Origin: Morella rubra
Taxonomy: Eukaryota; Streptophyta; Magnoliopsida; Fagales; Myricaceae
Assembly: GCA_003952965.2 (NCBI GenBank)
Contig: CM025851.1
Location: forward strand, 124,001 to 188,000
Length of the DNA: 64,000 nucleotides
Reading direction: 5' to 3'
Positions 36,655 through 49,062 of this stretch are shown here, one piece after another. Both the position numbers and the translations under genes were made by a program. The notes under the pieces were generated by a model. That model saw only the letters and a program-made list of their open reading frames with translations, was not told the origin of the DNA and made no database searches. Position 1 is the stretch's first letter; each line of letters starts with the position of its first letter.

Positions 36655-39600
36655 CTATTTGATGCTTGCCTTGGGAATGGATGATGAACATGGTCCTCCA
36701 GATGTCATAAATGGTATTCCCTTGAAAGTGGCCACACCCTTGTCATCGGTGAAAAGATGCTGCAGCCGTGAAACACAACAATTATTTCTCCATAGAGGGA
36801 AGCATTCATTCACAGAGCATATGAAAGCAATTCTTAGAGGCATCAATGATAACAGCAACACGAATGAAAGACCTTTGACAAATTCACCACAGCCTTAAAA
36901 AAAAAATACAAATCTATAGAAAATAATGTCCAAGTAGCAACTGATAACTGGCATATCAAAGGTTATAGTATGAGTAATTCATAAAACAGACCACTACCGA
37001 CTAGTAAAAGAGATACAGATACATACCGGTGTTATCTTTTCCAACTGTTTCTTTTTTGGGTTAAGGACGTCTTCAGGCTTTCCATCAATCCTAGACAAAA
37101 TACAAAGAACTACATAAGAAACACCATACTTAATTAAGTAAAATGTATGATAAATTTGCCACTATAGTTATACATACTATGAAGTGGCCCAAAAGTAACT
37201 ACATCCGGGATAAATTTGCCACATTTATTCTATGAGTGCCAAAAGTAACATCCGGGTGACAAATTGGACCCCCAGCAAATGAAACACGCTCCCCAATTTT
37301 GGCCCCTTCAGGAGGGAGGAGAGGCTCTACACCGGTATGATCTTCATTAGAAGCACATAGCACCTGGAAAAAATTTGGATTTACAAGGATGCACATCAAC
37401 GTCAGTCCCCTATAACTGCAGTCTTCAAAGGAGTAGTCAGAAGAATGAATCTTATGCAGCAATGATGTGCTTCATTGATGAACTCATGTAAGAAAAACAT
37501 GAGCATAATTTGGTTAAGAAAAAAAATCCAAGAGCAAAGTACCAGTCCTTCTGACATCACATCTCGTAGCTTTCCAGGTTTTACATTTGTAATCAGCACA
37601 ACACGTCGGTTCTGCACAATAGATGCAAAATGGAAAAAAGTCAATGGAAAGAAATGCTAAGGTCTCAATACCTAGTGTCAGGACATAGGGGACAAGACAG
37701 TGTCAGGTAACAAATATGAAGGGGCTATAATTTAAAAAATCTGACAATTATGAAACTAAAACAGAGCACAGGTAACTGAAAATGAATGCAAACTGATTAT
37801 ATCTTATATCTTACTAATTCATGCAGCAATTATTACCGTTAACTCTTCTGGACTGCAATACTTGGCCAAACCACTAACCACCTGACGCAGTTTAGCATCT
37901 CCCACATCTATCTCTTCAACAAGTAAACTGCGTGATGAATTAACAACAAATGCATAATGACTTATTTGTAGCCTCCAGTCATTGCAAAATATAGACCCCA
38001 AAACTTGCCATATTTCAATGGGTTGCAAGCAATTCCGATCTTATCTAGTGAACAATGGCGCTCTTGAAGAGAAAGAGAAGATGTTACTGCCATACCTATC
38101 TGCAGATGGATGCTTCCAAGCTTTGCAAATAAGACCAACCTGTATATTGAGCAAACTGACACTAATTTCTTTGTCTTTCTCAACGGCATCTGTTCCAGAT
38201 GACTTTTTCTTATCCTGGGTAGTTTCTGTATCTCCCATGCCCTTTTTCTTGAAATCCAGAATGAAGAGGGTGACTATGCAGTAACTTACAAAGATGAAAA
38301 TCTAGGAAGTAAAAAAAAAAAAAACAGCCTCGATGCAACTCTCGATATCTAACCACATAAACCTCCAGCCAGACAAATACAAAAGGGACCGTGTCTAACA
38401 AAGGTATTAGTTGTAACTTATCAAGGTCAAAATTTTAAAAGGCTCACCCCAGCATCACGTTTCTTAATACTCGCATCTGCCTCTGACTTATCTGAAACTT
38501 GTATGTTTTGTAATGTCTTTTTTGCATTTGAATCTGTCTCCGCCTTCACCGTATTTTTTGTTCCTTCCAACTAAAATTAACAAGAATATAAGAAACCCAA
38601 AATCTATCCACACACTACAAGCACTTAAGAAGTTCTGCAGTGGAATTTAAAGGGATGTAGGCATGCAGAACCTTCACTGCCTGAAGATTGGGATTGATAC
38701 AAAGATTCTAAAAGGATATGATTCGACAGAGCCTTTAAAGTTTATTGTTACCATTATAGGCCAACCAATTTATTCCTCTTTTAGCCATTTAGGCAGCCTC
38801 TGTTTGAGGTGTATAATGCGTCACTCAGGGTAACCCATATTTCATTTGCTTCAATATGTCTATATCAACGGTAATATAAGCCTGACAATGAACATGGAAG
38901 CATATCCAGAAAATCACTCACTTGTGGCTCAAATTCAGACTTCTTGAGGAATATCCTCTCAAATAATTCCCCAAAATCCTCCTTGCTCTGTTAAAAGAAA
39001 ATACAATAGTTTGATGAGCAACCAATTAAATGTATATATTTGCAAAAAATATAACAACATACATCCCAGTCAGCTTTGAAGGTAAGGGGCACAGAGAGCA
39101 GAGCACAATTCTGATGCATATCTAGATGTCATACGGCAAGACCAATGTGGTGTACACATAGGCTAAAAACACGACAAGATAAGATTGCATCATTGCAACA
39201 AGATGTCGCAGCATACAAGTCCATATAGCAGAATTGCACATCATCAACCACGCTCTGCCTACAGATATCAAAAAACTCGCCTACAGTTTTTGCAGAGAGG
39301 TATTTCAAAATAATGCTTATAGCAGCAATTTTCTTTTTCCTGCATCTACTCACTGCAGAAGCAGCCAAATACCTGGAAAGCAATTTTTTTTCTTTCTGAA
39401 AGATTCAAAAGTGATGGTCAACTAATGCCATGTCCAGGCCACAATTAAAAGACTCTGGCATCTAGCAACTAATTAACCAACTCTTTTTCATCTAATAATT
39501 CTTTATTACTGAGCAAACAGGAATATATTAGGACTACTCATTGGCTCAAAAATTTATCATCGCCCTTCGACGAGATGTAGCCAGTTTTCTCTAATGTATA

Positions 39601-41458
39601 CCTGCAAATTCCGGTTTAGACCCTATTAATACCTAGAGGGGAAATTTGGTACAAAATTTTGTCAGCACTCAAACACTAACAATAACTGTAACTCAAACGA
39701 CTGAGAGACAGCCTAAACATTTCCATAGAGTAGAGGTTAGTGCATAACGACTGCTCACTTCATTGACACCTTTTTTACACTCCCCATATTTTTGTAATCA
39801 ACAAACATTTTTATTCCTCAGATCATTGCATACAGCCATCAAGCATGGGAAATAACTGAAGTGGGCCCCATTCATAGCACCAAAAAATTGCTAAACAAAT
39901 GAGACAATATATCTGTATCTAACGAGAACATTAGGTAACTAAATTTAGGAGGCTATCAAAAACGTATAGATTGAAAGAACTGAAACTAATCTGGATTTGG
40001 CCCTACCTGGATGTAATCCATCCATCTCATTACATGCGGTAACTTTTCCTTCTCTTCATTCGGAAGGCCGATCTAGCATTTATAAAGACACAGAAATCAT
40101 TAGAACTTCACTTCTGTAAGGCCAAAGGCCTTTAAGCTGAATGGAGTGTCAAATTCCCTACCAGCAAAGGATGTAGCACTGAAAACACAATAACATCAGC
40201 TTCGGAAGGTTTTAGTCCATTCCCCAAAAGTACAGACTTCAAAGACAAGTCATCATTCAATCCATTGAGAACTCCAAAGCATGACTTAGAATCTAGTGGA
40301 ACGCTGTCGGCAAATGCTATCCATTTCATCACCTACAAGCAAAAGTCATTTTTTTGAAGACAGACAGACGGAGAGAGAGAGAGAGAGAGAGAGAGAAGAT
40401 ATGGCAGTAAGAGATCCAGCAAAATCAACACCAGTGCACTCCAAGATGTCTAAGCAACTCTTTCTTTCTTTTATTATGCATTGTTTTGCAAAATCTTGGG
40501 ATGCCACTCACATAGCAATCTATACAGACACCGAGGAAACTAATAGGACAGATTCTAGTAACATTAGCTTGTGCACCAAAAGCTTTGACGTAGCACATTC
40601 AGTATGCAAGACAAATTACTTTACCTCGTCATTGGCATCCAAAGAGGCCCCAGCTGACTTGCGTATGTTTGAGTACAAGTTCTTAATATCCTTCTCCATA
40701 GCGTCCTCCAAAAAGATTCTCTGCAAAAATAAACTTTAAGGTAAGCAAATTATCGTATTTCCAACAACGTAAATGTTAGAAGACAATGTTTATTTATATT
40801 GAAGGTGATTTTGCATGAAAACACGTTTCCAAATTACACCTGCACAACTTTAATAACTTCTGATCTATACAGTACATGAAAGTCCAGTGAAAACAGATGC
40901 TGAAGGAATTGCAAGTAGGGAAAAGGAAATTCTCAGGTGAAGTAAAGAAAGAATCTTGGTCAAAACTCCAACAGATTACCGGACGATATAAAGAGTCTCC
41001 ATTTCCATAACACCCAGAACTACACAACAACTTAAGAACCACGAATTATCCACTCAAACCCAAAGGAACAAACTGTTCACATTTCAAGCTATAAAAACCC
41101 ATTTCATGTTCAAATGCTCGAAATGAATCTCAACAAGCCAAAAACACAAATTAGAAGAAAAAAGAACACTTCACTAAAAGAAGTAAGGGGAGACGACCAA
41201 GCAAAAAGGAAGAAAATGCAAACTTGTGGTAAAAATAAGTTGTCAGTGTAAGGGAAACGATCAAGTGACGGAAAATGTCAAGTCACAGTAAAACTAACAT
41301 TTGGAACGGTAAGGTGAAACAAAAAGAATCATAGAAATTAATAAATGGAAAAGCGAGGGCGAAGAATGGTGGCTCACAGGATCTAAAGAGAAGCGTTTAC
41401 AGAGAGACAACACTATCTTTTGCTTTGTATCGAGACCGAAGCTTCCATTTGCGGCCAT
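36655..41458 (-). CDS. Arc1p/AIMP1-like tRNA-binding protein with EMAPII OB-fold
   Basis: Twelve exons: 41378-41458, 40625-40720, 40162-40332, 40007-40072, 38922-38987, 38448-38570, 38096-38247, 37837-37927, 37543-37611, exon 10 from 37363, 37027-37090 and 36655-36759. The N-terminal half (MAANGSFGLDTKQKIVLSL ... HVMRWMDYIQ) resembles the GST-like arm of aminoacyl-tRNA synthetase cofactors, followed by a Lys-rich linker. The C-terminal half is the EMAPII/Trbp111 OB-fold (VGLICKAWKHPSADSLLVEE, ITNVKPGKLRDVMSEGL, LLPPEGAKIGERVSFAG, DVLNPKKKQLEKITP). The protein is expected to deliver tRNA to synthetases in the cytosol (At2g40660 from memory). The odd point is exon 10: its usual donor gives the wrong phase, and only a site at 37202 restores the frame, adding about 22 residues after SFAG. 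Confidence 0.9.
37149..37255. repeat. Imperfect tandem repeat overlapping the exon 10 boundary
   Basis: GATAAATTTGCCAC begins at 37149 and at 37209. Each copy then runs through a related TATGA(A)GTG..CAAAAGTAAC..ATCCGGG block, 60 bp and about 47 bp long. It lies at the 3' end of exon 10 of the tRNA-binding protein gene. Confidence 0.8.
40371..40396. repeat. (GA)n microsatellite
   Basis: About 13 uninterrupted GA units inside an intron of the tRNA-binding protein gene. Confidence 0.9.
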
Positions 41459-42762
41459 CTCCTTTTCTTTCCAAACTCTCTTCGTCTACTGCTGCTTCCA
41501 ATTTTTCTCACGAATGCACTTTCACTCAAAAGACCCTGAGAAATTTTGATAGGGTTTTTGGACGTCGGGTGTTATGGGTCTCGCATGTAGTCCACCTCTA
41601 AAGGAGGCCCGGGGGCCAGGAATAATATGCCATCATGAGTGGGCTATGGCAGAAGAACTCTCTTTCGTCTACATGAGGTAGGCGGAGATCAGCCCAATAA
41701 CAACTAAAGAGGCCCAAAGAACAGAATCCATCATGCAAAATTTTGGGACCTGCAAGATTGCAGGTCTGTTTACAAACCACAATTTTATACTTTTTAAAAT
41801 TTTAACATAATAAAAATTATAATATAATCTTTTTCTTCATCAAATTATTATTTTTTATTATAATAAATATTAAAAATTATCTCTCTCTTCACTTTATTTC
41901 AAATTTAATATCTTAAAATTTTAACTTCTTCAAAATTTTACAAACAAACAGACCACCAGCAGAATATGAACTGAATGAGTTGGAAATTTTGTCCCGTTGT
42001 CTTGTTTGGTTAATTCGAGTTGCCGGTGTATCGCCGAGAAATTCCTGCCAACTATGCACGTTGTAGATTGACCAATGCTCGGGAGCGCATGCGTCAAAAC
42101 AAGATGGTAGCGACAAGGGACGCAGGGAGACCTCGTCGTTTTACTGTCTGAACTTATTCTACGTTGGGAGAAGAGAACGATATTTTGAAAAAACAGTCAT
42201 ATCGAAAGTCAGAACTCGGAGCCAATGGTGTCGCCGCTTGCAGGGATTCCCTTGGCCTTTTCTTTCATTTGCGTCATTGGAATTCGCAACCGTTTAAGGG
42301 TCACACTGACAATGTTTCTTTTTAGTACTCTTGACTCCTTTGCCTGGCTCCACTTGAGAACGGTGCTTCAACCTACTGACTTCCAGTTTTATCACTTCTC
42401 TATGAGACTGTGTAGCACTGTTTGTTCTGTAGCTTGCCCCACAAAAAGTTTTTTTTTTTTTCTTGCCCTTTTTTTTTTAAACAAAAAAAAAAAATCAGAT
42501 TTGGACTCTCAACAATCATTGAGGCGATTTAACTTTACAATAGTTGTCAATCCATGTGCAGGTAAAATGGTGAGCTTCCTTCGGGGGGGCAGAAGCAGCT
42601 CCAGAACAAAACTTGAGCCTCCAAAAATCTGCAATACAGAATGGATGATTCCCTTGGTTGTGCAGAAAGTTCCAAACCTTCAATATAATGTCAAACAGTA
42701 CGCCACCAAGCATAAAGGCAAGATAATTTTGATGCCCTAAACTCGACGGGATCAGCCCCTCA
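41459..42762. other. tRNA-binding gene promoter and intergenic DNA
   Basis: Contains element A copy 3 (41765-41955) and poly-T and poly-A runs near 42450-42495. A 171-codon chance frame at 42225-42740 has no similarity that I recognise and runs through homopolymers, so I do not call it a gene. Confidence 0.5.
41765..41955. mobile_element. AT-rich MITE-like element A, copy 3 (inverted)
   Basis: GTCTGTTTACAAAC at the left faces CAAACAAACAGAC at the right, so the terminal inverted repeats are visible. The interior is the reverse complement of the TAATATTTATTATAAT and GATGATTTTTA-type blocks of copies 1 and 2 (here TTAAAAATTATCTCTCTCTTC). Non-coding. Confidence 0.68.
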
Positions 42763-43803
42763 AATTCCAACAGACTGGCTGATTTAAGGGCGTGCAAGAT
42801 AGAACAAGCCAACACTTATAACGGGTTATTTATCAAAGATTTTAGGCTCTGGTGGCCACAATTTCCATTGTCTAGTCTTTTTACATTGAACCAAGGAAGT
42901 TGTCATGAATTCATTTTGTAATGAACTTGATGCAGCACAGGATAGTAATCACGACAGGAACAGGTTCACTTGCATCGCATTGAAATCACTCACTGACAAA
43001 GATATCAAACCTTCTTTTGCATGCCCTGTAGTTGTTTAATACGCTGAAGACGCAAGGCCTCTCTGTTAAGATTTCAGAGCTCCATACGTCACCCAGACGC
43101 AGTAATTTTACACAAAGGGAGCAGAGAGGTCTATTATTAAGGACGCAATATTTGCAGTCGGGGGTTCAATGACCGGGCAAAAGGTAGAAGGACCAACGTG
43201 AATTCAAGAGAACCTAAAAGCAAAAGGTCTGTTCTGCTAGTGCTCGGTGCCTCTCGCCTCTTTAATTCTACATCACCCGCTGTCCCACCACCATGGACCC
43301 CCTGCACCTGCACCTTCACCTCCAACTTTCTTTTATTACACCACCTACCCTGGCCACGTACTTATTTTCCTTTATTACTTCTGATCTACTGCTTTCTTTT
43401 GTCCTTCCTTTCACTCAACCCGCCATTTCTCCTTCCCCGTAGTTCGCGTGCCCGGGCCCTTCTTTAGAGCCAGTGCTTTATATTATACATCTTTAGCCGA
43501 CGGAAACTCTCGCACTTCACCGGAGCTCCCTTTTTTTCTCTGTTTCATTGAGCCAAGCAGCTCCAATTTTAATGATATGATATATTTGCGTCGGTTATTT
43601 TCCCATTTTGCCCCCCTGCGACCGCTGTCTAGATGCCTTTCCACAAACACATCAAAGAATACTATAAAGCTGTGCCGAAATAATAACGTGCAACAGAAAA
43701 AATAAAAGCAAAAAGTATTGAAAAATGTCAAAACAGCAATTCCCAGCAAACACGGGGGCGATTCCAAAGTTCGTCCCCAACTTGCAAACATTACCAGCTC
43801 AGC
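42763..43803. repeat. 1,041-bp tandem duplication, copy 1
   Basis: From AATTCCAACAGACTGG to CCAGCTCAGC this matches 43839-44879 at an offset of 1,076 bp. I saw no difference on reading both copies. A 35-bp spacer (43804-43838) separates them and contains ACTCGACGGGATC, which also occurs just upstream of copy 1 at 42741. Chance frames inside, such as one starting MSKQQFPANTG, are unlikely to be genes. Confidence 0.93.
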
Positions 43804-43838
43804 TAACGACTCGACGGGATCGGAGGCCTCCTCATGCC

Positions 43839-44879
43839 AATTCCAACAGACTGGCTGATTTAAGGGCGTGCAAGATAGAACAAGCCAACACTTATAACGG
43901 GTTATTTATCAAAGATTTTAGGCTCTGGTGGCCACAATTTCCATTGTCTAGTCTTTTTACATTGAACCAAGGAAGTTGTCATGAATTCATTTTGTAATGA
44001 ACTTGATGCAGCACAGGATAGTAATCACGACAGGAACAGGTTCACTTGCATCGCATTGAAATCACTCACTGACAAAGATATCAAACCTTCTTTTGCATGC
44101 CCTGTAGTTGTTTAATACGCTGAAGACGCAAGGCCTCTCTGTTAAGATTTCAGAGCTCCATACGTCACCCAGACGCAGTAATTTTACACAAAGGGAGCAG
44201 AGAGGTCTATTATTAAGGACGCAATATTTGCAGTCGGGGGTTCAATGACCGGGCAAAAGGTAGAAGGACCAACGTGAATTCAAGAGAACCTAAAAGCAAA
44301 AGGTCTGTTCTGCTAGTGCTCGGTGCCTCTCGCCTCTTTAATTCTACATCACCCGCTGTCCCACCACCATGGACCCCCTGCACCTGCACCTTCACCTCCA
44401 ACTTTCTTTTATTACACCACCTACCCTGGCCACGTACTTATTTTCCTTTATTACTTCTGATCTACTGCTTTCTTTTGTCCTTCCTTTCACTCAACCCGCC
44501 ATTTCTCCTTCCCCGTAGTTCGCGTGCCCGGGCCCTTCTTTAGAGCCAGTGCTTTATATTATACATCTTTAGCCGACGGAAACTCTCGCACTTCACCGGA
44601 GCTCCCTTTTTTTCTCTGTTTCATTGAGCCAAGCAGCTCCAATTTTAATGATATGATATATTTGCGTCGGTTATTTTCCCATTTTGCCCCCCTGCGACCG
44701 CTGTCTAGATGCCTTTCCACAAACACATCAAAGAATACTATAAAGCTGTGCCGAAATAATAACGTGCAACAGAAAAAATAAAAGCAAAAAGTATTGAAAA
44801 ATGTCAAAACAGCAATTCCCAGCAAACACGGGGGCGATTCCAAAGTTCGTCCCCAACTTGCAAACATTACCAGCTCAGC
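43839..44879. repeat. 1,041-bp tandem duplication, copy 2
   Basis: Second copy, directly upstream of the receptor-kinase promoter proper. After CCAGCTCAGC the two copies diverge at once (TAACG after copy 1, ACTATACG after copy 2), so the edges are sharp. Confidence 0.93.
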
Positions 44880-45753
44880 ACTATACGATGCCACTTGTGC
44901 CATCCACGTCAAAGTAAAGCTTTCACTGACAACGACTACGTGGACGCCACGTCGGAATAGGCTCTCGGCTATCATGCCACGTGTCTACAACATCTTTAAT
45001 TGCCCCTCGGCGACCTCTCTGCTCCGCTTTTGCCGTTGATAAAAACCCGGTTCGCTCTCTCTCTCTCTCTCCCTTCAGTCCCTCTCCTCTCTCTCTTTCT
45101 CACACACAGTGCTCACACTGACACACACCTTCACGCAGAGAAGCTCTCTCTTCTTTCTCCTCTTGAACCCCAGGTGAATGCTCCGTGATACACCATTTCC
45201 GGCTAAACTACTGGCGAATATTTTTGACGCCTTGTTCTCTTTTACTCTAATCCAAGGCGGAGTTCCTGGCGAAGCCGTTCGAGTCTCCGGCGAAACTTTT
45301 GAGTTCCGTGCTCTGCATTTTTTGTGAGTTCTCAGTCCTCTAATAGAAGGGCTTCCTTCCTTCATGTCTTCTGAAATCTTTCTTTTTTTATGAAGCTGAA
45401 TATATTGGTTTTTCCGGGAGATTGCTAGGGTTTTGCACACTTTACCTTCTCAACTATCTTGCTTATCATGTCAGCTATTTTTGAGTCTGGGCTTCCCATT
45501 TCGCTAATGCCACTGCTTTTCTGGTATCTCTTCTTCTTGTTTTCCTAAGCTCCAAATCTAGCCGTTAGGAAAGAAAAAGTTGCCCTGCTTAAACAATTTT
45601 TGGTAACCTGATTGGCTTTGTTTGTTCACAGTATGAGCTCTTAAAAGTTCAGTCTCCGCGATTTCTGTCTCTCCTGCGTCGGTGTTCTTCTGGGCAGCAC
45701 CAGCTTCTACATGACCTCGATGGATCTCCTAGTTTACTAAAGCAGCAGACAAA
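44880..45753 (+). promoter_or_regulatory. Promoter and 5' UTR of the receptor pseudokinase
   Basis: Four ACGT-core elements lie within 82 bp: CCACGTCA (44904), CTACGTGG (44936), CCACGTCG (44947) and CCACGTGTC (44977-44985). A CT repeat at about 45055-45115 is typical of transcribed plant leaders. A possible leader intron runs from 45174 (CAG before GTGAATG) to 45631 (TTCACAG). The transcription start is not determined. Confidence 0.5.
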
Positions 45754-48700
45754 ATGCGAGCGTCTTTTTTAATGAAAAGCCAGCTAATCGTCGTCTTTGT
45801 GTTCGTGCTGGTTGCTACAGTCCCGGATCTCGTGAGATCCTTGAATCCGTCTCTGAACGACGACGTGCTGGGGCTGATTGTGTTCAAGGCCGATGTCCGA
45901 GACCCAAACGGATATCTTGCGTCTTGGAACGAAGACGATGATAGCGCTTGTAACTGGGTTGGCGTCAAATGCAACCCCAGATCCAACAGGGTCACCGAGC
46001 TCAACCTCGATGACTTCTCTCTTTCGGGTCGGATAGGCAGAGGTCTTCTCCAGCTGCAATTTCTTCGCAAGCTATCGCTGGCGAAGAACAACCTTACTGG
46101 AAGCATAAGCCCCAGCATTGCACGGGTCGACAACCTACGGGTGCTAGATTTGAGCGAGAACAGTCTCTCAGGAGCTATACCGGTGGATTTCTTTCGGCAA
46201 TGTGGGTCTCTGAGAGTTCTTGCTTTGGCCAAGAACAAGTTTTCGGGGAAGATACCAGAAAGTTTAAGCTCATGTTCCGCTCTTGCATCGGCTAACTTGT
46301 CGTCTAATCAGTTTTCAGGCTCGCTACCAATCGGCATTTGGTCTTTGAATGGGCTGAGATCCCTCGATTTGTCAGATAATTCGCTTGAGGCTGAGATTCC
46401 AAAGGGGATTGAAAGTCTGAATAACTTGAGAGCCATTAACTTGGGCAAGAATCAGTTTTCTGGGAAGGTCCCAGATGGCATTGGAAGTTGCTTGCTGCTG
46501 AAGTCCATTGATTTTAGCGAGAATTTGCTATCTGGGAGCCTTCCGGAGACATTGAGGAAGCTTTCGTTGTGTAACTATCTTAATCTGCGCAAAAACTCAT
46601 TTCGTGGGGAGGTTCCAGACTATATTGGGGAAATGAAAAACCTTGAAACTTTGGACCTCTCAGCCAATAGATTTTCTGGCTATGTCCCAAGTTCAATGGG
46701 TAATCTTCAGTCTCTGAAAGTCTTGAATTTGTCGGCTAACCTGTTTACAGGAAGCTTGCCCGATTCTATGGTTAAGTGTGCAAACCTCATATTATTAGAT
46801 CTCAGCCAGAATTCGTTAACGGGTGATCTTCCTGCGTGGATTTTCAACTCGGGATTACAAGAAGTTTCTTTGTCAGAGAATGACTTGCTTGGAAGCACGA
46901 AAAGTCCCTTGGGGAACTCACTTGGAAAACTTGAAATCTTGGATTTGTCCCACAATTCGTTCGCTGGGGAAATCCCATCCTCGATTGGGAATTTGAGCCG
47001 CTTGCGGTTCTTGAATCTGTCCGGGAACTTTCTTGTTGGGCGTATACCAGCGACAATTGGGGAGTTGAAGGCCCTGGATAATCTTGATTTGAGCGAGAAT
47101 CAGCTGAACGGAAGTATTCCTCTGGAAATTGGAGGAGTTGTTTCGCTGAATGAACTGAGACTGGAGAAGAACTTCCTTTCAGGGAAGATTCCGTCTTCAA
47201 TTGAAAATTGTTCTTCTCTAACGACCTTGTAAGTTCTCTCTGCCGTCTCTTATATGGCATCTGTCATTTACCATCGGACTTTAAGAGCTTGTCGCCTGGG
47301 CTCTGGTCGTTTAATTGCCTCTTGTCTAGGAGTTTTAAGTATAATTTCTATTAGTATTGTGAGATAAATCTCCACTACTAACATTTTCGTTTCTGGTCAA
47401 GTAATTTGATGTTTAAGATTATATTGGATGCACAAACGTGATCAGATTTGATTTCTGTTTCCCTAAGCAGTTGAGTGATGATACAAGTTATCTTTCTTCC
47501 TAGTTTCTCCGCTGGTGGCTGATATAGAAGCTCTTTCATCGTGATTAGTCGTATCATGATGACAGGTTTTGAACTCTTGTTTATGCTCTATTGGTTTTTT
47601 TGAATTGTGCAGGATTGTAGCCCATAACAGACTCAGTGGACCTATACCTGCTGCAATAGCCCAACTTACCAACCTACAAAACGTGGACTTGTCTTTCAAC
47701 AACCTTTCTGGAAGCCTGCCCAAGCAGTTGGCCAATCTTCCCCACCTGCTATCGTTCAATATTTCTCATAATAATCTCCAAGGTGAGCTGCCTGCTGGTG
47801 GCTTTTTCAACACCATCTCGCCTTTCTCTGTCACTGGAAATCCATCTCTCTGTGGCTCTGTGGCAAACAAGTCTTGCCCTATGGTCCTTCCTAAACCCAT
47901 TGTCCTCAATCCTAACTCCTCTTCTGACACCGCTTCTGGTTCATTACCTCCAAATCTTGGTCACAAAAGAATTATCCTTAGCATTTCTGCACTCATTGCC
48001 ATTGGCGCTGCTGCAGTCATTGTCGTTGGTGTTATTGCCATCACAGTACTTAATCTTCATGTTAGGTCATCCGCATCTAGATCTGCAGCAGCCCTCACAT
48101 TATCTGCCGGTGATGACTTCAGCCATTCTCCCACTACAGATGCCAATTCTGGCAAGCTTGTCATGTTTTCTGGTGACCCTGACTTCAGCACAGGAGCACA
48201 TGCTTTGCTCAACAAGGACTGTGAGCTTGGCCGTGGTGGCTTTGGAGCAGTCTACCGAACAGTTCTTCGAGATGGGCATCCAGTTGCAATCAAGAAGCTC
48301 ACTGTCTCGAGTCTTGTCAAATCTCAAGAAGACTTCGAAAGAGAAGTGAAGAAATTGGGAAAAGTTCGGCACCCTAATCTTGTGGCTCTTGAAGGCTATT
48401 ACTGGACTACATCATTACAGCTGCTCATCTATGAATTCATCTCTGGTGGTAATCTGTATAAACATCTCCATGAAGGAATAGGTGGAAACTTCCTCTCATG
48501 GAACGAGAGGTTCAACATTATCCTTGGGACAGCGAAAAGCTTGGCTTACTTGCACCAATTAAACATAATCCATTACAATATAAAATCGAGTAATGTCCTG
48601 ATTGACAGTACGGGTGAACCTAAAGTGGGAGATTTTGGCCTAGCAAGATTGTTGCCAATGCTTGACCGTTATGTTTTAAGCAGTAAGATTCAGAGTGCTC

Positions 48701-49062
48701 TAGGGTACATGGCACCTGAGTTTGCTTGTCGCACAGTTAAGATAACCGAGAAGTGTGATGTGTATGGGTTTGGGGTTTTAGTTCTTGAAGTGGTTACAGG
48801 GAAGAGGCCTGTGGAGTACATGGAAGATGATGTTGTGGTGCTCTGTGACATGGTCAGAGGAGCACTGGAAGAGGGCAAGGTGGAGGAATGTGTGGACGGG
48901 AGGCTTCAGGGTAAGTTCCCAGCTGAGGAGGCAATTCCGGTAATGAAGCTAGGCTTGATATGCACATCACAAGTGCCATCAAACCGGCCAGACATGGGAG
49001 AGGTGGTTAATATATTGGAGCTGATCAGATGCCCTTCAGAAGGCCAAGAGGAGTTAGAATGA
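45754..49062 (+). CDS. LRR receptor-like pseudokinase, PXC2/IRK-like
   Basis: Two exons (45754-47228, 47613-49062) join to 974 residues. A hydrophobic signal peptide (about 1-29) precedes LNPSLNDDVLGLIVFKADVRD, a Cys pair (CNWVGVKC) and about 20 leucine-rich repeats with the plant LxxLxLSxNxLSGxIP pattern. A second Cys pair (SLCGS...KSCP) comes before the membrane helix (IILSISALIAIGAAAVIVVGV, about 638-660). The kinase domain has GRGGFGAVYR and Lys in VAIKK, but the catalytic loop reads HYNIKSSNVL, so the HRD Arg and Asp are replaced by Tyr and Asn; DFG is kept. This altered loop is typical of the PXC2/IRK group, annotated as probably inactive kinases, with PXC2 linked to vascular development. 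It probably signals by scaffolding at the plasma membrane. Confidence 0.93.

Noticed and set aside
42225..42740. 171-codon open frame on the + strand
   Set aside because: It crosses long T and A homopolymers, has no recognisable domain or splice context, and lies in intergenic DNA.
43137..44975. Several 60-140 codon frames on both strands that occur twice
   Set aside because: They are doubled only because the 1,041-bp block is duplicated; they overlap each other on both strands and resemble no family.
47783..48349. 188-codon frame within the receptor-kinase exon 2
   Set aside because: Shadow frame of the kinase and juxtamembrane coding sequence; it has no family features of its own.
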